DNA of 64,000 nucleotides from Diploptera punctata (GCA_030220185.1 JASPKZ010007528.1:172501-236500); one strand, 5' to 3'; positions 40,641 to 50,442 are shown, numbered from the stretch's first letter. Numbers and translations are program-made. The notes: a model not told the origin generated them from the letters alone.

Positions 40641-40765
40641 TTCGATAATTATAGAGGTGAAACATGACTGCGATTGGTTGTAAAATAAAAATCATTGAAA
40701 CGTGATTGGTCATTGACTCCCATTTGGTGCATGAGTTAGGCCTATATAATCAAATGCAATGCATT
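40641..40765 (+). mobile_element. REP-2 3' end fragment
   Basis: CATGACTGCGATTGGTTGTA, GAAACGTGATTGGTCATTGA and CCATTTGGTGCATGAGTTAG. Confidence 0.7.
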
Positions 40766-41250
40766 TTGCTTGTGACAGGATCTACACCTTGAAATGTCAT
40801 AATTTTTGTTTTCTCTGTAGATAGAGTATTATATTATGCAAGTATGTTTACAGACCAGTTTGAATGGAATGAAATCAAAAGATTGCACGGATGACTAAAG
40901 CAGGTGGAAAGCATAATGTATTTACGATTTGATAACATATTTATGACGCGAAACCCAAACAAAACATTTCATGACTCATTAATCCAGAAAATATGAAGGT
41001 TAACTCGTAAATTATATAACACGATATGTGACGTAACAAGGCCGTGATCTTCAAAGAGGTAACTGACCTCTCACAATTCAATCACAATTTGTCACCATTT
41101 TATCAACTGATACTTTCATTATTACGTCATCACGTTATGAACAAGTTAATTGCATCTATAAAACAGTTGTTTAACAAGACTGCGTGTCCATAAATACATT
41201 ACAGATCTCTGTCACACGAATGTAACAAACATTTTTATACAATAACTGAA
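40766..41250. other. Mostly unassigned; a LINE-P scrap at 40775-40825
   Basis: GTGACAGGATCTACACCTTG and CATAATTTTTGTTTTCTCTG match 51547-51595 (LINE-P, complement), and keep the extra A that the longer copy has lost. The rest is AT-rich with no element recognised. Confidence 0.5.
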
Positions 41251-41254
41251 CAAT

Positions 41255-41780
41255 GAACCTGTAGGTTCATGGCCGTGTGGACATAACCTCTCCATACATC
41301 CATATCTTTAGCTAATGTTTTCGATCATTTTTTTAATGCCCTAGGTTGTCCTGGACATTTCTGGTGTTCTCTCCTGACATTGGTATTGTAACCCAGTTCT
41401 GAGGTTGGGGCGCCTGAAAGGCGGGGTTAAGTTACCCCGATGATATGATGGGTGATGATGATGATGATAGTGGTGCGCCAGGAGAGTCCTTAATCCTAAG
41501 CTTAGTCTAAGATGAATATGAATGATGATGATTACGATGACCATATGATTTCGGGGACCATTTGGGCCTTAAAGTTTCCTGACATTTGTTTTACAGGTAA
41601 GAAAAAAAAAACCGATAAAAACCTCTCACCCAGGAAACTGTCCCGACCGGGGATCGAACCCGGGCCCGCTGCGTGACAAGGCAGCACGCTACCTCGAGAC
41701 CACAGCGGTGGACTGTTTTCCGATCATTGCTTGTAAATATCTCCTCCCTCAAATTATGGCCAGTGTTATTCCCCTTGGTG
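41255..41780 (-). mobile_element. LINE-A terminus, split by SINE-1b
   Basis: 41255-41329 and 41714-41780: complement of MNLQV to NDW region, then CCTCCCTCAAATTATGGCCA. Confidence 0.8.
41330..41713 (-). mobile_element. SINE-1b, full length
   Basis: Duplicated TGTTTTCGATCATT (left 41316-41329; right 41714-41728 with one extra C). The poly-T at 41330 is the complement of its A-rich end. B box GGGTTCGATCCCC intact. Confidence 0.9.
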
Positions 41781-42055
41781 CTTTTCGATAGGAGTAGACT
41801 ATGTGCCGGCACCGGGTTTCACCTTCTCTTCATCATCATCCCTCATACAAGACACTTTACACAACTCATAAACATACGCTCATCCTACACTCCTCTCTGA
41901 ATACAGTTCAAGAATACATCAGCTACATAAAGTGGTCTGGCGAAGTGGTGCATAAATTGAAATTAGATCAGATTAACGTCATCTATCCATCAATGTGATT
42001 AAAAATTGTATACATCTCTCGTGGCCCCGAGATTAAAAAAATTACAACTAAATTA
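41781..42055. other. Unassigned
   Basis: Nothing recognised. Confidence 0.4.
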
Positions 42056-42058
42056 ATT

Positions 42059-42703
42059 TGACTATTTAGGCCTAACCCATGCCCCAAATGAAAGTCAATG
42101 ACCAATCACTTTTCAATGAATTTTGTTTTACAACCAATCACAGTCGTCTTTCACCTCGATATTTATCTACTTTCGTTTATCATATTAAAAAAGCTCCTCC
42201 TTTTTAATATTCTGAACAGGTCAGAGCATTATTTTGCAGTGACTGACTCTCGAACAAATACGTTGAATATAGCAAATAATTAACAGATTCCTTCGAACTA
42301 CACATTTGATTATTGTGTGTTCAATAATTGTGTTTTTAAATAATGATTTTACTGAGTTGTTTCCTAAAAAATTAATTGATAGCCTATAATGTTGGTTATA
42401 ATATACAGTTTGATGTGTTTCATTTTTTCTCCACTAGGGTGTATTCTTACAATATTGCAAATCTATTTGGCAATAAATAATATGATCTAGTTGTAGTGGA
42501 TGAACAAATGAAACATAACCAAACATTTCTCATTTGTTTTCAAACAGCCGTTTACGTTAAATATATAAATATTTTAAAATAACTATATTTAAATAATGAT
42601 TTGTGAGTAAACAGCTTAATTTTATTCGTTAAATAGTCCTAACAAATGCCACTTTTGATTTCGAAATCCTCTAGATTAATTGGAAATCACTCATTACTTG
42701 TAA
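42059..42703 (-). mobile_element. REP-2, near full length
   Basis: Complement of the 28054-28778 order: CCCATGCCCCAAATGAAAGT, ...GCAGTGACTGACTCTCG, GTTAAATAGTCCTAACAAAT, GGAAATCACTCATTACTTG. Confidence 0.75.
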
Positions 42704-42830
42704 TTAACATGCACCGTTTACAATCAAAGTCACAGCTCCTGTTAGTTTGAACCGATCAAGGTCGACTGTCACTCAAATAGTTTATTCTTCGGTGTTATGT
42801 AAGTTGTGGGGTCTCTCATGACCCACACCG
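42704..42830. other. Unassigned
   Basis: Short spacer. Confidence 0.4.
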
Positions 42831-42859
42831 CCATTTTTGGTATGAGCCTATGGCCGCGA

Positions 42860-43490
42860 GGAGGGATTACGATCCTCCTATTAATACCTCCTAACCCTCT
42901 TTATTGCTCAGGCTCGGAGTCATGAGGCAATATCTAGCAGAGCACCCACTTGATCTCCGCATTCACGTATTTTCAACATCTGTGTGCCCCAACCAAACTA
43001 TTTTTCCTAACATTAAATAAAGTGAAGGGTTCTGTAGTGTTCTGCCGGAGGGCAGGTCTTTCACTGCAATCATAGCATTTTCATTCTATGCTTTACTAGG
43101 GAATTATAGGTGTGGTAGCTTCCCGTTGCTTTCCACACCGGTCAAGGATGATAGCCGGATGGTGTTCGGGGACCTTTTGAGCCTTAAAACTACCTGACAT
43201 TTGTCTTACAGATGAGGAAAAACCCCGGAAATCAACCTCACCCAGAAGACCGGGAATTGAACCCGGACCTGTTGCGTGCCAATGTAGCACGCTTGCTATC
43301 TCGAGACCACAACGGTGGACTTCGTGAAGGGTGATATAAACTTGAAGACCGAAGAAATGTAGGAAGACCAAAACAACGTTGGAAGGACGGCCTGTAGCAT
43401 ACTGTGCAGGGACCAGCGGAACGGGCCAGTAGGTCCTGACATAGGGAGAATGAAGAGTGTTGATGGGATATATTTGAGAAACGGGAGAAT
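42860..43490 (-). mobile_element. SINE-1c composite repeat, copy 1
   Basis: 43033-43317 is a SINE-1-type head and body (complement of GTCCACCGTTGTGGTCTCGA, AATTCCCGGTCTTCTGGGTG). 42860-43032 is an extended 3' part (AGAACCCTTCACTT, AAATAGTTTGGTTGGGGCAC in complement). 43320-43490 is an upstream part shared with 54530-54687 (TCCTACA/TTCTTCGG in complement). Copy 2 is 54530-55370. Confidence 0.7.
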
Positions 43491-43945
43491 TCAAGGAAAA
43501 CCCGAAAAATGGCGGTATGGCTCGCCACCAATATCCTTGTGGAACCACGTGATCCCAATCGGGGCACCGCGCGCGCACATACAGACACGGCCTCCAGGGT
43601 ATCTCGTTAATCCATATTAAGCAATCTCTATGATTACAGTACATTTAAGACAAATTAAAAATAAAATTGAGTTAGTCCTATAGTTGAATGACTGCGGTCC
43701 CATCTTCCGTAAAGGCGGCGTCATATGAACGAGGGGAATTCCCAGTTACCCAGGATGACCAACTGTTATCTTGAGTCGGAGTTCAACAGGTTTGGGCCAG
43801 CATGATGTCACGTCCGCCTACGGGCCACTTGGGCGGAAATGACGTCAGCCTTCTATGCCAGTCGTACGCAGCACAAGGCGCTAACCTGATATCGATTCAA
43901 CGTGCACGTGATTAGCAAACTGTGGATCGTAACACACCTTCTGCT
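43491..43945. other. Unassigned, GC-richer
   Basis: Includes CGGGGCACCGCGCGCGCAC near 43559 and GGGCCACTTGGGCGG near 43821. No supported gene. Confidence 0.4.
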
Positions 43946-43946
43946 T

Positions 43947-44004
<58 letters not shown>
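43947..44004. repeat. (TAA)n microsatellite, left of satellite
   Basis: About 19 TAA units. Confidence 0.95.
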
Positions 44005-44005
<1 letters not shown>

Positions 44006-44007
44006 TA

Positions 44008-45645
44008 GGAAGCGGATTTTTATGTTCTGAAAGTTAAGATTGTAACATAGTAAAATGAGAAGTTAGACTTCTGACTGTCTTTTGTTTTGCTTTCACGCAC
44101 AAAAAGTTGAATAGTATAATGAGAAGTTAGACTTCTGACTGTCTTTTGTTTTGGTTCCACACACAAACAGTTGAATAGTATAATGAGAAGTTAGACTTCT
44201 GACTGTCTTTTGTTTTGGTTTCATACAGAAACAGTTGAATAGTATAATGAGAAGTTAGACTTCTGACTGCCTTTTGTTTTGCTTTCACACACAAAAAGTT
44301 AAATAGTATAATGAGAAGTTAGACTTCTGACTGTCTTTTGTTTTGGTTTCATATACAAACAGATGAATAGTATAATGAGAAGTTAGACTTCTGACTGTCT
44401 TTTGTTTTGGTTTCATACAGAAACAGTTGAATAGTATAATGAGAAGTTAGACTTCTGACTGCCTTTTGTTTTGCTTTCACACACAAAAAGTTGAATAGTA
44501 TAATGAGAAGTTAGACTTCTGACTGTCTTTTGTTTTGGTTTCATATACAAACAGATGAATAGTATAATGAGAAGTTAGACTTCTGACTGCCGTTTGTTTT
44601 GGTTTCATATACAAACAGTTGAATAGTTATTATGAGAAGTTAGCATTCTGACTGTCTTTTGTTTGGCTTTCCCGCACAAACAGTTGAATAGTATCATGAG
44701 CAGTTAAGACTTCTGACTGTCTTTTGTTTTGGTTTCACACACCAAACAGTTTGTGAATAGGATAATGAGAAGTTAGGACTTATGACTGGCCTTGTGTTTT
44801 GCTTTCACACACAAACAGTTGAATAGTATAATGAGAAGTTAGTAGACTTCTGACTGTCTTTTGTTTTGGTTTCATATACAAACAGTTGAATAGGTTTATG
44901 AGAAGTGAGACTTCTGACGGTCTTTTGTTTTGGTTTCATATACAACAAAGATGAATAGTATCATGAGAAGTTAGACTTCTGACTGTCTTTGTTTTTGGTT
45001 TCATATACAAACAGATGAATAGTATAATGAGAAGTTAGACTTCTGACTGTCTTTTGTTTTGCTTTCATATACAAACAGATGAATAGTATAATGAGAAGTT
45101 AGACTTCTGACTGTCTTTTGTTTTGGTTTCATATACAAACAGATGAATAGTATAATGAGAAGTTAGACTTCTGACTGTCTTTTGTTTTGCTTTCACGCAC
45201 AAAAAGTTGAATAGTATAATGAGAAGTTAGACTTCTGACTGTCTTTTGTTTTGGTTCCACACACAAACAGTTGAATAGTATAATGAGAAGTTAGACTTCT
45301 GACTGTCTTTTGTTTTGGTTTCATACAGAAACAGTTGAATAGTATAATGAGAAATTAGACTTCTGACTGCCTTTTGTTTTGCTTTCACACACAAACAGTT
45401 GAATAGTATAATGAGAAGTTAGACTTCTGACTGTCTTTTGTTTTGGTTTCATATACAAACAGATGAATAGTATAATGAGAAGTTAGACTTCTGACTGTCT
45501 TTTGTTTTGATTTCATATACAAACAGATGAATAGTATACTGAGAAGTTAGACTTCTGACTGTCTTTTGTTTTGGTTCACACACAAACAGTTGATAGAGTA
45601 TATACTATCTGCATTGCAATCTTTTATTACATAAAAATCCGTTCC
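44008..45645. mobile_element. TIR-8: inverted-end unit that encloses the 64-bp satellite
   Basis: Left GGAAGCGGATTTTTATGT (44008-44025) and right (complement) GGAACGGATTTTTATGT (45629-45645), both bordered by (TAA)n/(ATA)n. The array fills nearly everything between. Structure is clear; calling it a transposon is inference. Confidence 0.5.
44045..45600. repeat. 64-bp satellite, about 24 units, with a higher-order pattern
   Basis: Each unit contains GAATAGTATAATGAGAAG, the palindrome AGAAGTTAGACTTCT, GACTGTCTTTTGTTTTG and a variable end (CACGCACAAAAAGTT, CACACACAAACAGTT, CATACAGAAACAGTT, CATATACAAACAGAT). Spacing is exactly 64 bp over the first five units. The end variants occur in one order at 44045-44365 and again at 45180-45440, so blocks of units were duplicated together. 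The middle (44600-44960) is more mutated. Confidence 0.95.

Positions 45646-45688
<43 letters not shown>
45646..45688. repeat. (ATA)n microsatellite, right of satellite
   Basis: About 14 units. Confidence 0.95.
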
Positions 45689-45689
<1 letters not shown>

Positions 45690-45803
45690 CTCAATGGCAT
45701 TATTGAATCCATAGGACCAAATCCGCTGCATACAAGCTCTCCATACATCCTTATCCTGCGTTAACGTTTTATCTTCTTCTGTAGAATTTACCTCCCTCAA
45801 ATG
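45689..45803 (-). mobile_element. LINE-A terminal fragment
   Basis: Complement of the last 115 bp: AATGGCATTATTGAATCCAT, CATACAAGCTCTCCATACAT, TTTACCTCCCTCAAATG. Confidence 0.75.
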
Positions 45804-46120
45804 CTTGTTGGCGACTCCGTGGTGCAAGCGGTTAGATCTCGCCTCTCACCGCTGGAGTCCCAAGATGAAATGTCTGTCACTCCACATGGGTTTCGTGGTG
45901 GACGAAACGGAGCTTGGGCAGGTTTTTATCGGGGTTTCTGCCGTTTTCCCCTGCCACAATTTCATTCCACCATATCTCCATACTCATCTTATTTATTTCG
46001 TTCATCTGCCCCTGTGACGGTGCGTCAGGAGTGGTCGGTCGGCACCCTTGTCATTCACAGACCTCTATAAATATAGGGGTTACATCCCCCGAACTGACCT
46101 TGAGTTGGACACGATTTGAG
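45804..46120 (+). mobile_element. SINE-5, possible tRNA-headed SINE
   Basis: TTGGCGACTCCGTGGTGCAA and GCGGTTAGATCTCGC look like a tRNA 5' half; GGTTTTTATCGGGGTTTCTG resembles the SINE-1 body. The B box is not clear and there is one copy only. Confidence 0.45.
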
Positions 46121-46148
46121 GACTTTTTTTATCCTTGTTAATATTATT

Positions 46149-46630
46149 CTGTTATATTATTTTTAGTCTGATCGATGGAAATGGATTTCTTGAGGAGAGC
46201 AGCAAGATGTTCAAAATTAGACAAAATAAGAAATACTGTCATAAGAGAAAAAATGAATATTGGTTATTCAATAGTAGATTATATACGGTATAAGCAATTA
46301 AATTGGTATGGGCACGTACGACGAATGCAAGAAGAAAGATTACCCAGGAAAACATTGGAATGGTGTCCACCTGGAAGAAGGAGGAGAGGAAGACCTCGAA
46401 ACTCGTGGATGAAGGAAATAAGAACTGGAATGAGAGCAAGGGGACTGGAGGACATGGATTGGATGGAGAGAGGCGAGTGGAGAAAAAAAATAAAACTTTA
46501 GGCAAAGATGGATGTGTAAACATTAAAATTCTGTATATAAATAAAAATCATCTTACTTCAATATTAATGTTGATTTGTTCTTGAACATTAATATCGAGGT
46601 AAGATGATCAGACTAAAAATAATATAATTA
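46149..46630. mobile_element. TIR-7: palindromic foldback element, split by LINE-X
   Basis: TTATATTATTTTTAGTCTGA at 46151 and its perfect complement ending at 46628 enclose everything. Inside, 46549-46573 (AATCATCTTACTTCAATATT) and 46582-46605 (AATATCGAGGTAAGATGAT) pair. Removing LINE-X restores a near-perfect 105-bp hairpin. Confidence 0.7.
46173..46548 (+). mobile_element. LINE-X 3' end, intact C-terminal frame
   Basis: MEMDFLRRAARCSKLDKIRN, TVIREKMNIGYSIVDYIRYK, QLNWYGHVRRMQEERLPRKT, LEWCPPGRRRRGRPRNSWMK, EIRTGMRARGLEDMDWMERG, EWRKKIKL, stop. No frame damage over 108 codons, so a recent insertion. Ends CTGTATATAAATAAA. Confidence 0.88.
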
Positions 46631-47042
46631 AAATAACCTCAAAATATCACTTCCTAAAATTAAATATTATTATCTGTATCGCAACTTGACTGTACTAATA
46701 TAATATTGTCTGACCAACGGATCTGTGCCCCCGTAAGATATGCTAACTAAAACCTACTTCCTTTTCTGCCTCGGTAAATAATTTCCCTCCCTCTTTTCCT
46801 ATCTCTCTCTTGCACTTCACTCCGAACTCTAGCAGGATATTAGTCATTCAAAATATCTCTGCAGGCGGAAGAATTGCGAAGCTCTGTTTGTTGCTACACG
46901 TGACGTCATATAAGGCAATGTACACTGTCAGCGTCCCACGTCCCATTCCCCTCTGCACACAAAGATGGCAGTGTCACGTGTTATATTCCTGCATAAACAC
47001 GACTGCAGTGCCCTCCGTCAACAACTGCGCTTACTCCTTAAA
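46631..47042. other. Unassigned
   Basis: Contains CAGCGTCCCACGTCCCATTC (46927 on), similar to 26325. No gene. Confidence 0.4.
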
Positions 47043-47300
47043 CGGGTGATACTATATAACTTCTCCCTCTTAATTGAATCATTTGCCTTTTTGAAGTCTA
47101 CGTATGGTTGATGTACAGTACCATTATATTCCCATTTCTTTTCTAAAATATGTCTTATACTAAAAATCTGATCTGTTGTAGACCTGTTTCTTCTAAATCC
47201 ACATTGATGATCTTCTAGGTATTTGAATTCAGCCACTTCTTCCAAATTTTCCTCATTTGTCATTAGCTGTCCATTTCCATTATATAATGCATTTCGCCTT
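47043..47300 (-). mobile_element. LINE-A-type RT domain fragment with internal deletion
   Basis: Minus strand: MTNEENLEEVAEFKYLEDHQ, CGFRRNRSTTDQIFSIRHIL, EKKWEYNGTVHQPYVDFKKA, NDSIKREKLYSI. QCGFRRNRSTTDQIF...VDFKKANDSI are RT motifs 1-3 (fingers and first palm aspartate). It is joined directly, in the wrong order for a protein, to the post-palm EFKYL segment, so the middle was deleted. Confidence 0.82.
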
Positions 47301-47656
47301 GCTTTAACCCATTCTGGATTTCAAAAGTGTCCAAAAACTGTTTGCCTACACGCACCCTACTCTTTGTGCCACTTTGACACATTTGAATAAGTCTATCTTT
47401 ACAGATGATGATGATGATGATTTAGCTGTTCTGTCACTATTACTCAAGATAATGAAGGGAATATTGTGAACAGAATTTAAGAATTGGACTGTACTTGTAC
47501 GTGTGTCTCTCTGTGTCACGTACTTACGCCTGACCGGCATAACTAGCAGGACAAGTTGCCGGAAGGAGCAGTTTGAGGTAGGTAATGCACATGTTAAATC
47601 TTAAATGGTTAACATGTCTAATTCACGCTGCATTCTCTAATTTCCAACTATTTGTC
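47301..47656. other. Unassigned
   Basis: Includes (GAT)n at 47405-47420. No gene recognised. Confidence 0.4.
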
Positions 47657-47669
47657 ATAAGTAATATTG

Positions 47670-48086
47670 ATACTAGTAAAATTCATGGTGATTTTCCGTT
47701 GAGCTATTAGTTCACAGTAATATAATGTACGGTTAAAAACTATGATATAGTTACCTTGTAGGTCCGTCTCCTCAACTTAAGTTCTTTTAAAACTCTGTAG
47801 AAAACATTCCAACGTGAATAAATATACTGGAGGAAATCGCAATCCTAAGAGAAATCAACAGCAACCTGATTCTCAATGAATACACACCTAATCCACACAA
47901 TCCTCTGAACAAAATTCTCACAACCAAGTCAGTGCTTCAACAAGGGTCAACAAGAACGGACCTAATGCATTCTGCTGATGATGGGACTAGTCCCGAAAGG
48001 CCTACAGAGTTTTAAAAGAACTTAAGTTGAGGAGACGGACCTACAAGGTAACTATATTATAGTTTTTAACCGTAGATTATATTACT
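47670..48086 (+). mobile_element. PLE-2 copy 1: 417-bp Penelope-like unit with inverted arms
   Basis: The 13-bp ATAAGTAATATTG flanks it (47657-47669 and 48087-48099). Inverted arms are 47716-47806 and 47999-48082, each containing the conserved GGTCCGTCTCCTCAACTT or complement. Between them a frame reads INILEEIAILREINSNLILN, EYTPNPHNPLNKILTTKSVL, LMHSADDGTSPERPTEF, stop, parallel to PLE-1 INVLEEMEIM...NPLYQIF. The hammerhead at 47969-48010 overlaps the coding end. Inserted in REP-2. Confidence 0.82.
47969..48010 (+). ncRNA. Hammerhead ribozyme motif, PLE-2 copy 1 (best candidate)
   Basis: Stem I ATTCTG/CAGAGT pairs six of six (one G-U). Core CTGATGA is perfect. Helix II GGGAC/GTCCC is perfect with a TA loop. 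GAAA follows. Minimal stem III AGG/CCU, then A as cleavage base, so cleavage is expected after 48004. One unpaired U lies between core and helix II. Type I layout with tiny stem III, as published for Penelope-like elements. Confidence 0.75.
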
Positions 48087-48525
48087 ATAAGTAATATTGT
48101 AAGAATGCTCTCTAGTGGAGAAAAAATGAAACACATTAAACTGTATATTAATTCATTTCTGATGTCGTATGATGTAGATATGACAGTTATATTTTTCTGG
48201 ATTATTACCTGGGAAAAAATACATTTAAGAAAGTGCAAACAGTGGTTTCTTTTTTTGGTGGTATAATAAATTCCTACAAATGTTTTTATATTAACTGCTG
48301 CAAGCGCTATGTGTTGAGATCTATGCACTATATGTACAATCTGGTAGCCGTATTTCTCATAGGCTCAGTCACTGCAAAATAATGGTCAGACCTGTTCAGA
48401 GCATTACAAAGGAGGAGCTTTCTTTAATATGGTAAATTTAACACAGATAAATATTTCGTGAAACACGACTCTGATTGGTTGTAAAACATAAACCATTGAA
48501 ACCTGATTGGTCATTGACTCCCACC
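48087..48525 (+). mobile_element. REP-2, left arm of a large palindrome
   Basis: TAGTGGAGAAAAAATGAAAC, ACAATCTGGTAGCCGTATTT, GGTTGTAAAACATAAACC, GGTCATTGACTCCC. Its first bases (CATAAGTAAT) lie left of PLE-2 at 47655. Confidence 0.75.
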
Positions 48526-49110
48526 TTTTTAACATTCTGAATAGGTCATAGCATTATTTTGCAGTGACTGAGTCTACAACAAATACGGCTACCAGATTGT
48601 ATATATAGTGAATGAATGTCAACACATGCCGCATGCGGGAGTTAATATAAAATCATTTGTAGCAATTTATTATACCAGCAAAAAAAGAAACCACTGTTTG
48701 CACTTTCTTAAATCATTTTTTGCCAGGTAATAAAATTCCAGAAAAATATAATTGACATATTTACATCATAGGACATCAAATTAATTAATACCTATAACGT
48801 TGATTATAAATTTCTCCACTAGGGTGCATTCTTACAATATTGCGATCCTTTGGCAATAAATAATATGATGTGGTTGCAGTGATGAACAAAAAAAGCAAAT
48901 AAAGCGTACCAATCGTTTCCCATTTGTTTTCAAACATCGCCGTTTACATTAAATATATACATATTTTAAAATAACTATAGTTAAATAATGATTTGTGAGT
49001 AAACAGCTTAATTTTATTCGTTAAATAGTCCTAACAAATGCCACTCTTGATTTCCAAATTCTCTAGATAAATGATATCGATAATTTGGAAATAACTCGTG
49101 ACATTACTTC
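48526..49110 (-). mobile_element. REP-2, right arm of a large palindrome
   Basis: Complement order: CTGAATAGGTCATAGCATTA, GGCTACCAGATTGTATATAT, GTTAAATAGTCCTAACAAAT, ending TCGTGACATTACTT. Paired arms of about 320 bp surround a 110-bp loop (48420-48530). Confidence 0.75.
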
Positions 49111-49129
49111 TGTTAAATTCCTTTGTTGA

Positions 49130-49297
49130 TCCACTCCTAACAGTGAACGTAAGAAGTGCATTTGACTTACTCTAAGTTTATGAGAATTTATTTTATTTAA
49201 AATTCAAATTTCACTTCCGTATTTTAGAGCAGCTTTTGATGTGATGTTATGTAATGTATCTGCCCTCATCTGATTACCAAAATGCGTTCTTATTACA
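49130..49297 (-). mobile_element. LINE-T fragment
   Basis: Same as 10930-11085: AAATTTCACTTCCGTATTTT, AGAGCAGCTTTTGATGTGA. Interrupted by the next SINE-1. Confidence 0.7.
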
Positions 49298-49525
49298 ACC
49301 GCTGTGGTCTCGAGGTAGCGTGCTGCCTTGTCACGCAGCGGGCCCGGGTTCGATCCCCGGTCGGGACAGTTTTTCTGGGTGAGGTTTTTATCGGGGTTTT
49401 TCCTCAACTGTAAGACAAATGTCAGGAAAACTTTAAGGTCCAAACGGTCCCCGAAATCATATGGCCATCATCGTTTGGGGCTTAAAGTTTCCTGCGGAAC
49501 AACGCAGGACGCTACGACCACAGCG
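49297..49525 (+). mobile_element. SINE-1, truncated with snap-back end
   Basis: Head and body to GGCCATCATCG (49467), then a short opposite-strand SINE-1 piece (CTTAAAGTTTCCTG, GACGCTACGACCACAGCG). B box GGGTTCGATCCCC intact. A foldback truncation. Confidence 0.8.
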
Positions 49526-49574
49526 ATTCGTCACAATGTAAATTCATGGAAAATAAAAATTTTTCTTGCAATTT

Positions 49575-49900
49575 CGCTCAAGGTAGGAACCCATAGGTTC
49601 ATGGCCGCGCGGACATAAGCTCACCATATATCCCTATCCTGAGCCAATGTTTTCCAATCATCCCCTGTATAATATACTTCCCTCAAACCATAGTTAATGT
49701 TATTCTCCCACCTCAGTCTTGGTCTACCAACTGGGCGTTTTCCCTCTGGTTTTCCTACAAGAATCTTCCATTCACGTCTTTCATTCCCCATTCGTGCCAC
49801 ATGTCCTGCCCATTACAGTTCTCATTATATGTGGATTCCTATAAAGACCATGCAATTCACTGTTATGCAGTCTTCTCCATTCACTTGTCTGTTCATAGGA
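49575..49900 (-). mobile_element. LINE-A 3' fragment
   Basis: Complement of RxAYVRA down to EWRRLHN; 14 bp lost in the VKSRRLRW region. Confidence 0.83.
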
Positions 49901-49934
49901 GACAGAAATACAAGTTATTAAATATTTTGTCTAA

Positions 49935-50060
49935 TGCCACCAGTTGTCGTTTATGACATTTCTGACTTTCTCGCCTGGCATTGGCAGAATTGTAATCCAT
50001 TTCTTAGGTTGGGACACTTGGAAGGCGGAGTTACGTTACCCCGATGATATGATGGGGTAA
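49935..50060 (-). mobile_element. SINE-1b 3' fragment
   Basis: TTCTTAGGTTGGGACACTTG and GGCGGAGTTACGTTACCCCG. Confidence 0.65.
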
Positions 50061-50090
50061 TCCAGACCATTGGCAACCACAGGAATAATT

Positions 50091-50092
<2 letters not shown>

Positions 50093-50128
<36 letters not shown>

Positions 50129-50430
50129 TAACAAGGATTAAGCCCAATGGCCTGTTCCGATCTCATTATAGGTCGAATTGTTCCTTCCATCTCTTCAATG
50201 GTCTTCCCAACATTCTTCTCCCTTTTGGTTTATAATTATACATTCTTCTTGGTATGCGCTGTTCATTCATTCGTAATACGTGCTGAAGATAAGCATTTTG
50301 ATAATATTTTATTCTTTCACAGAGATTAAATATATTAAGTTCTGTTCTTATATCTTCGTTTTTTTTTATCGGTCCTTTGGTATCCTGCTATTGCTCTCAA
50401 CATCTTCATTTCAGCAATAATTATCTTTAA
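50093..50430 (-). mobile_element. LINE-AD 3' end with long (GAT)n tail
   Basis: (ATC)n of 37 bp is the complemented tail. Minus-strand coding-like pieces: MKMLRAIAGYQRTD, IKTYQNAYLQHVLRMNEQRI, PRRMYNYKPKGRRMLGRPLK-type with shifts. GRPxxR and ExxFDL-like order suits a LINE-B-group member. Confidence 0.65.
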
Positions 50431-50442
50431 GGAAAAATTTCA

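Noticed and set aside
43096..43644. 182-codon open frame on the minus strand as a gene
   Set aside because: It runs through the SINE-1c head and body; the frame is incidental.
44045..45600. CRISPR-like array
   Set aside because: The full 64-bp unit repeats; there are no unique spacers, no cas genes, and the context is a eukaryotic repeat mosaic.
45900..45960. Hammerhead from GACGAAACGG near 45902
   Set aside because: No CUGANGA core or helix II is positioned with it.
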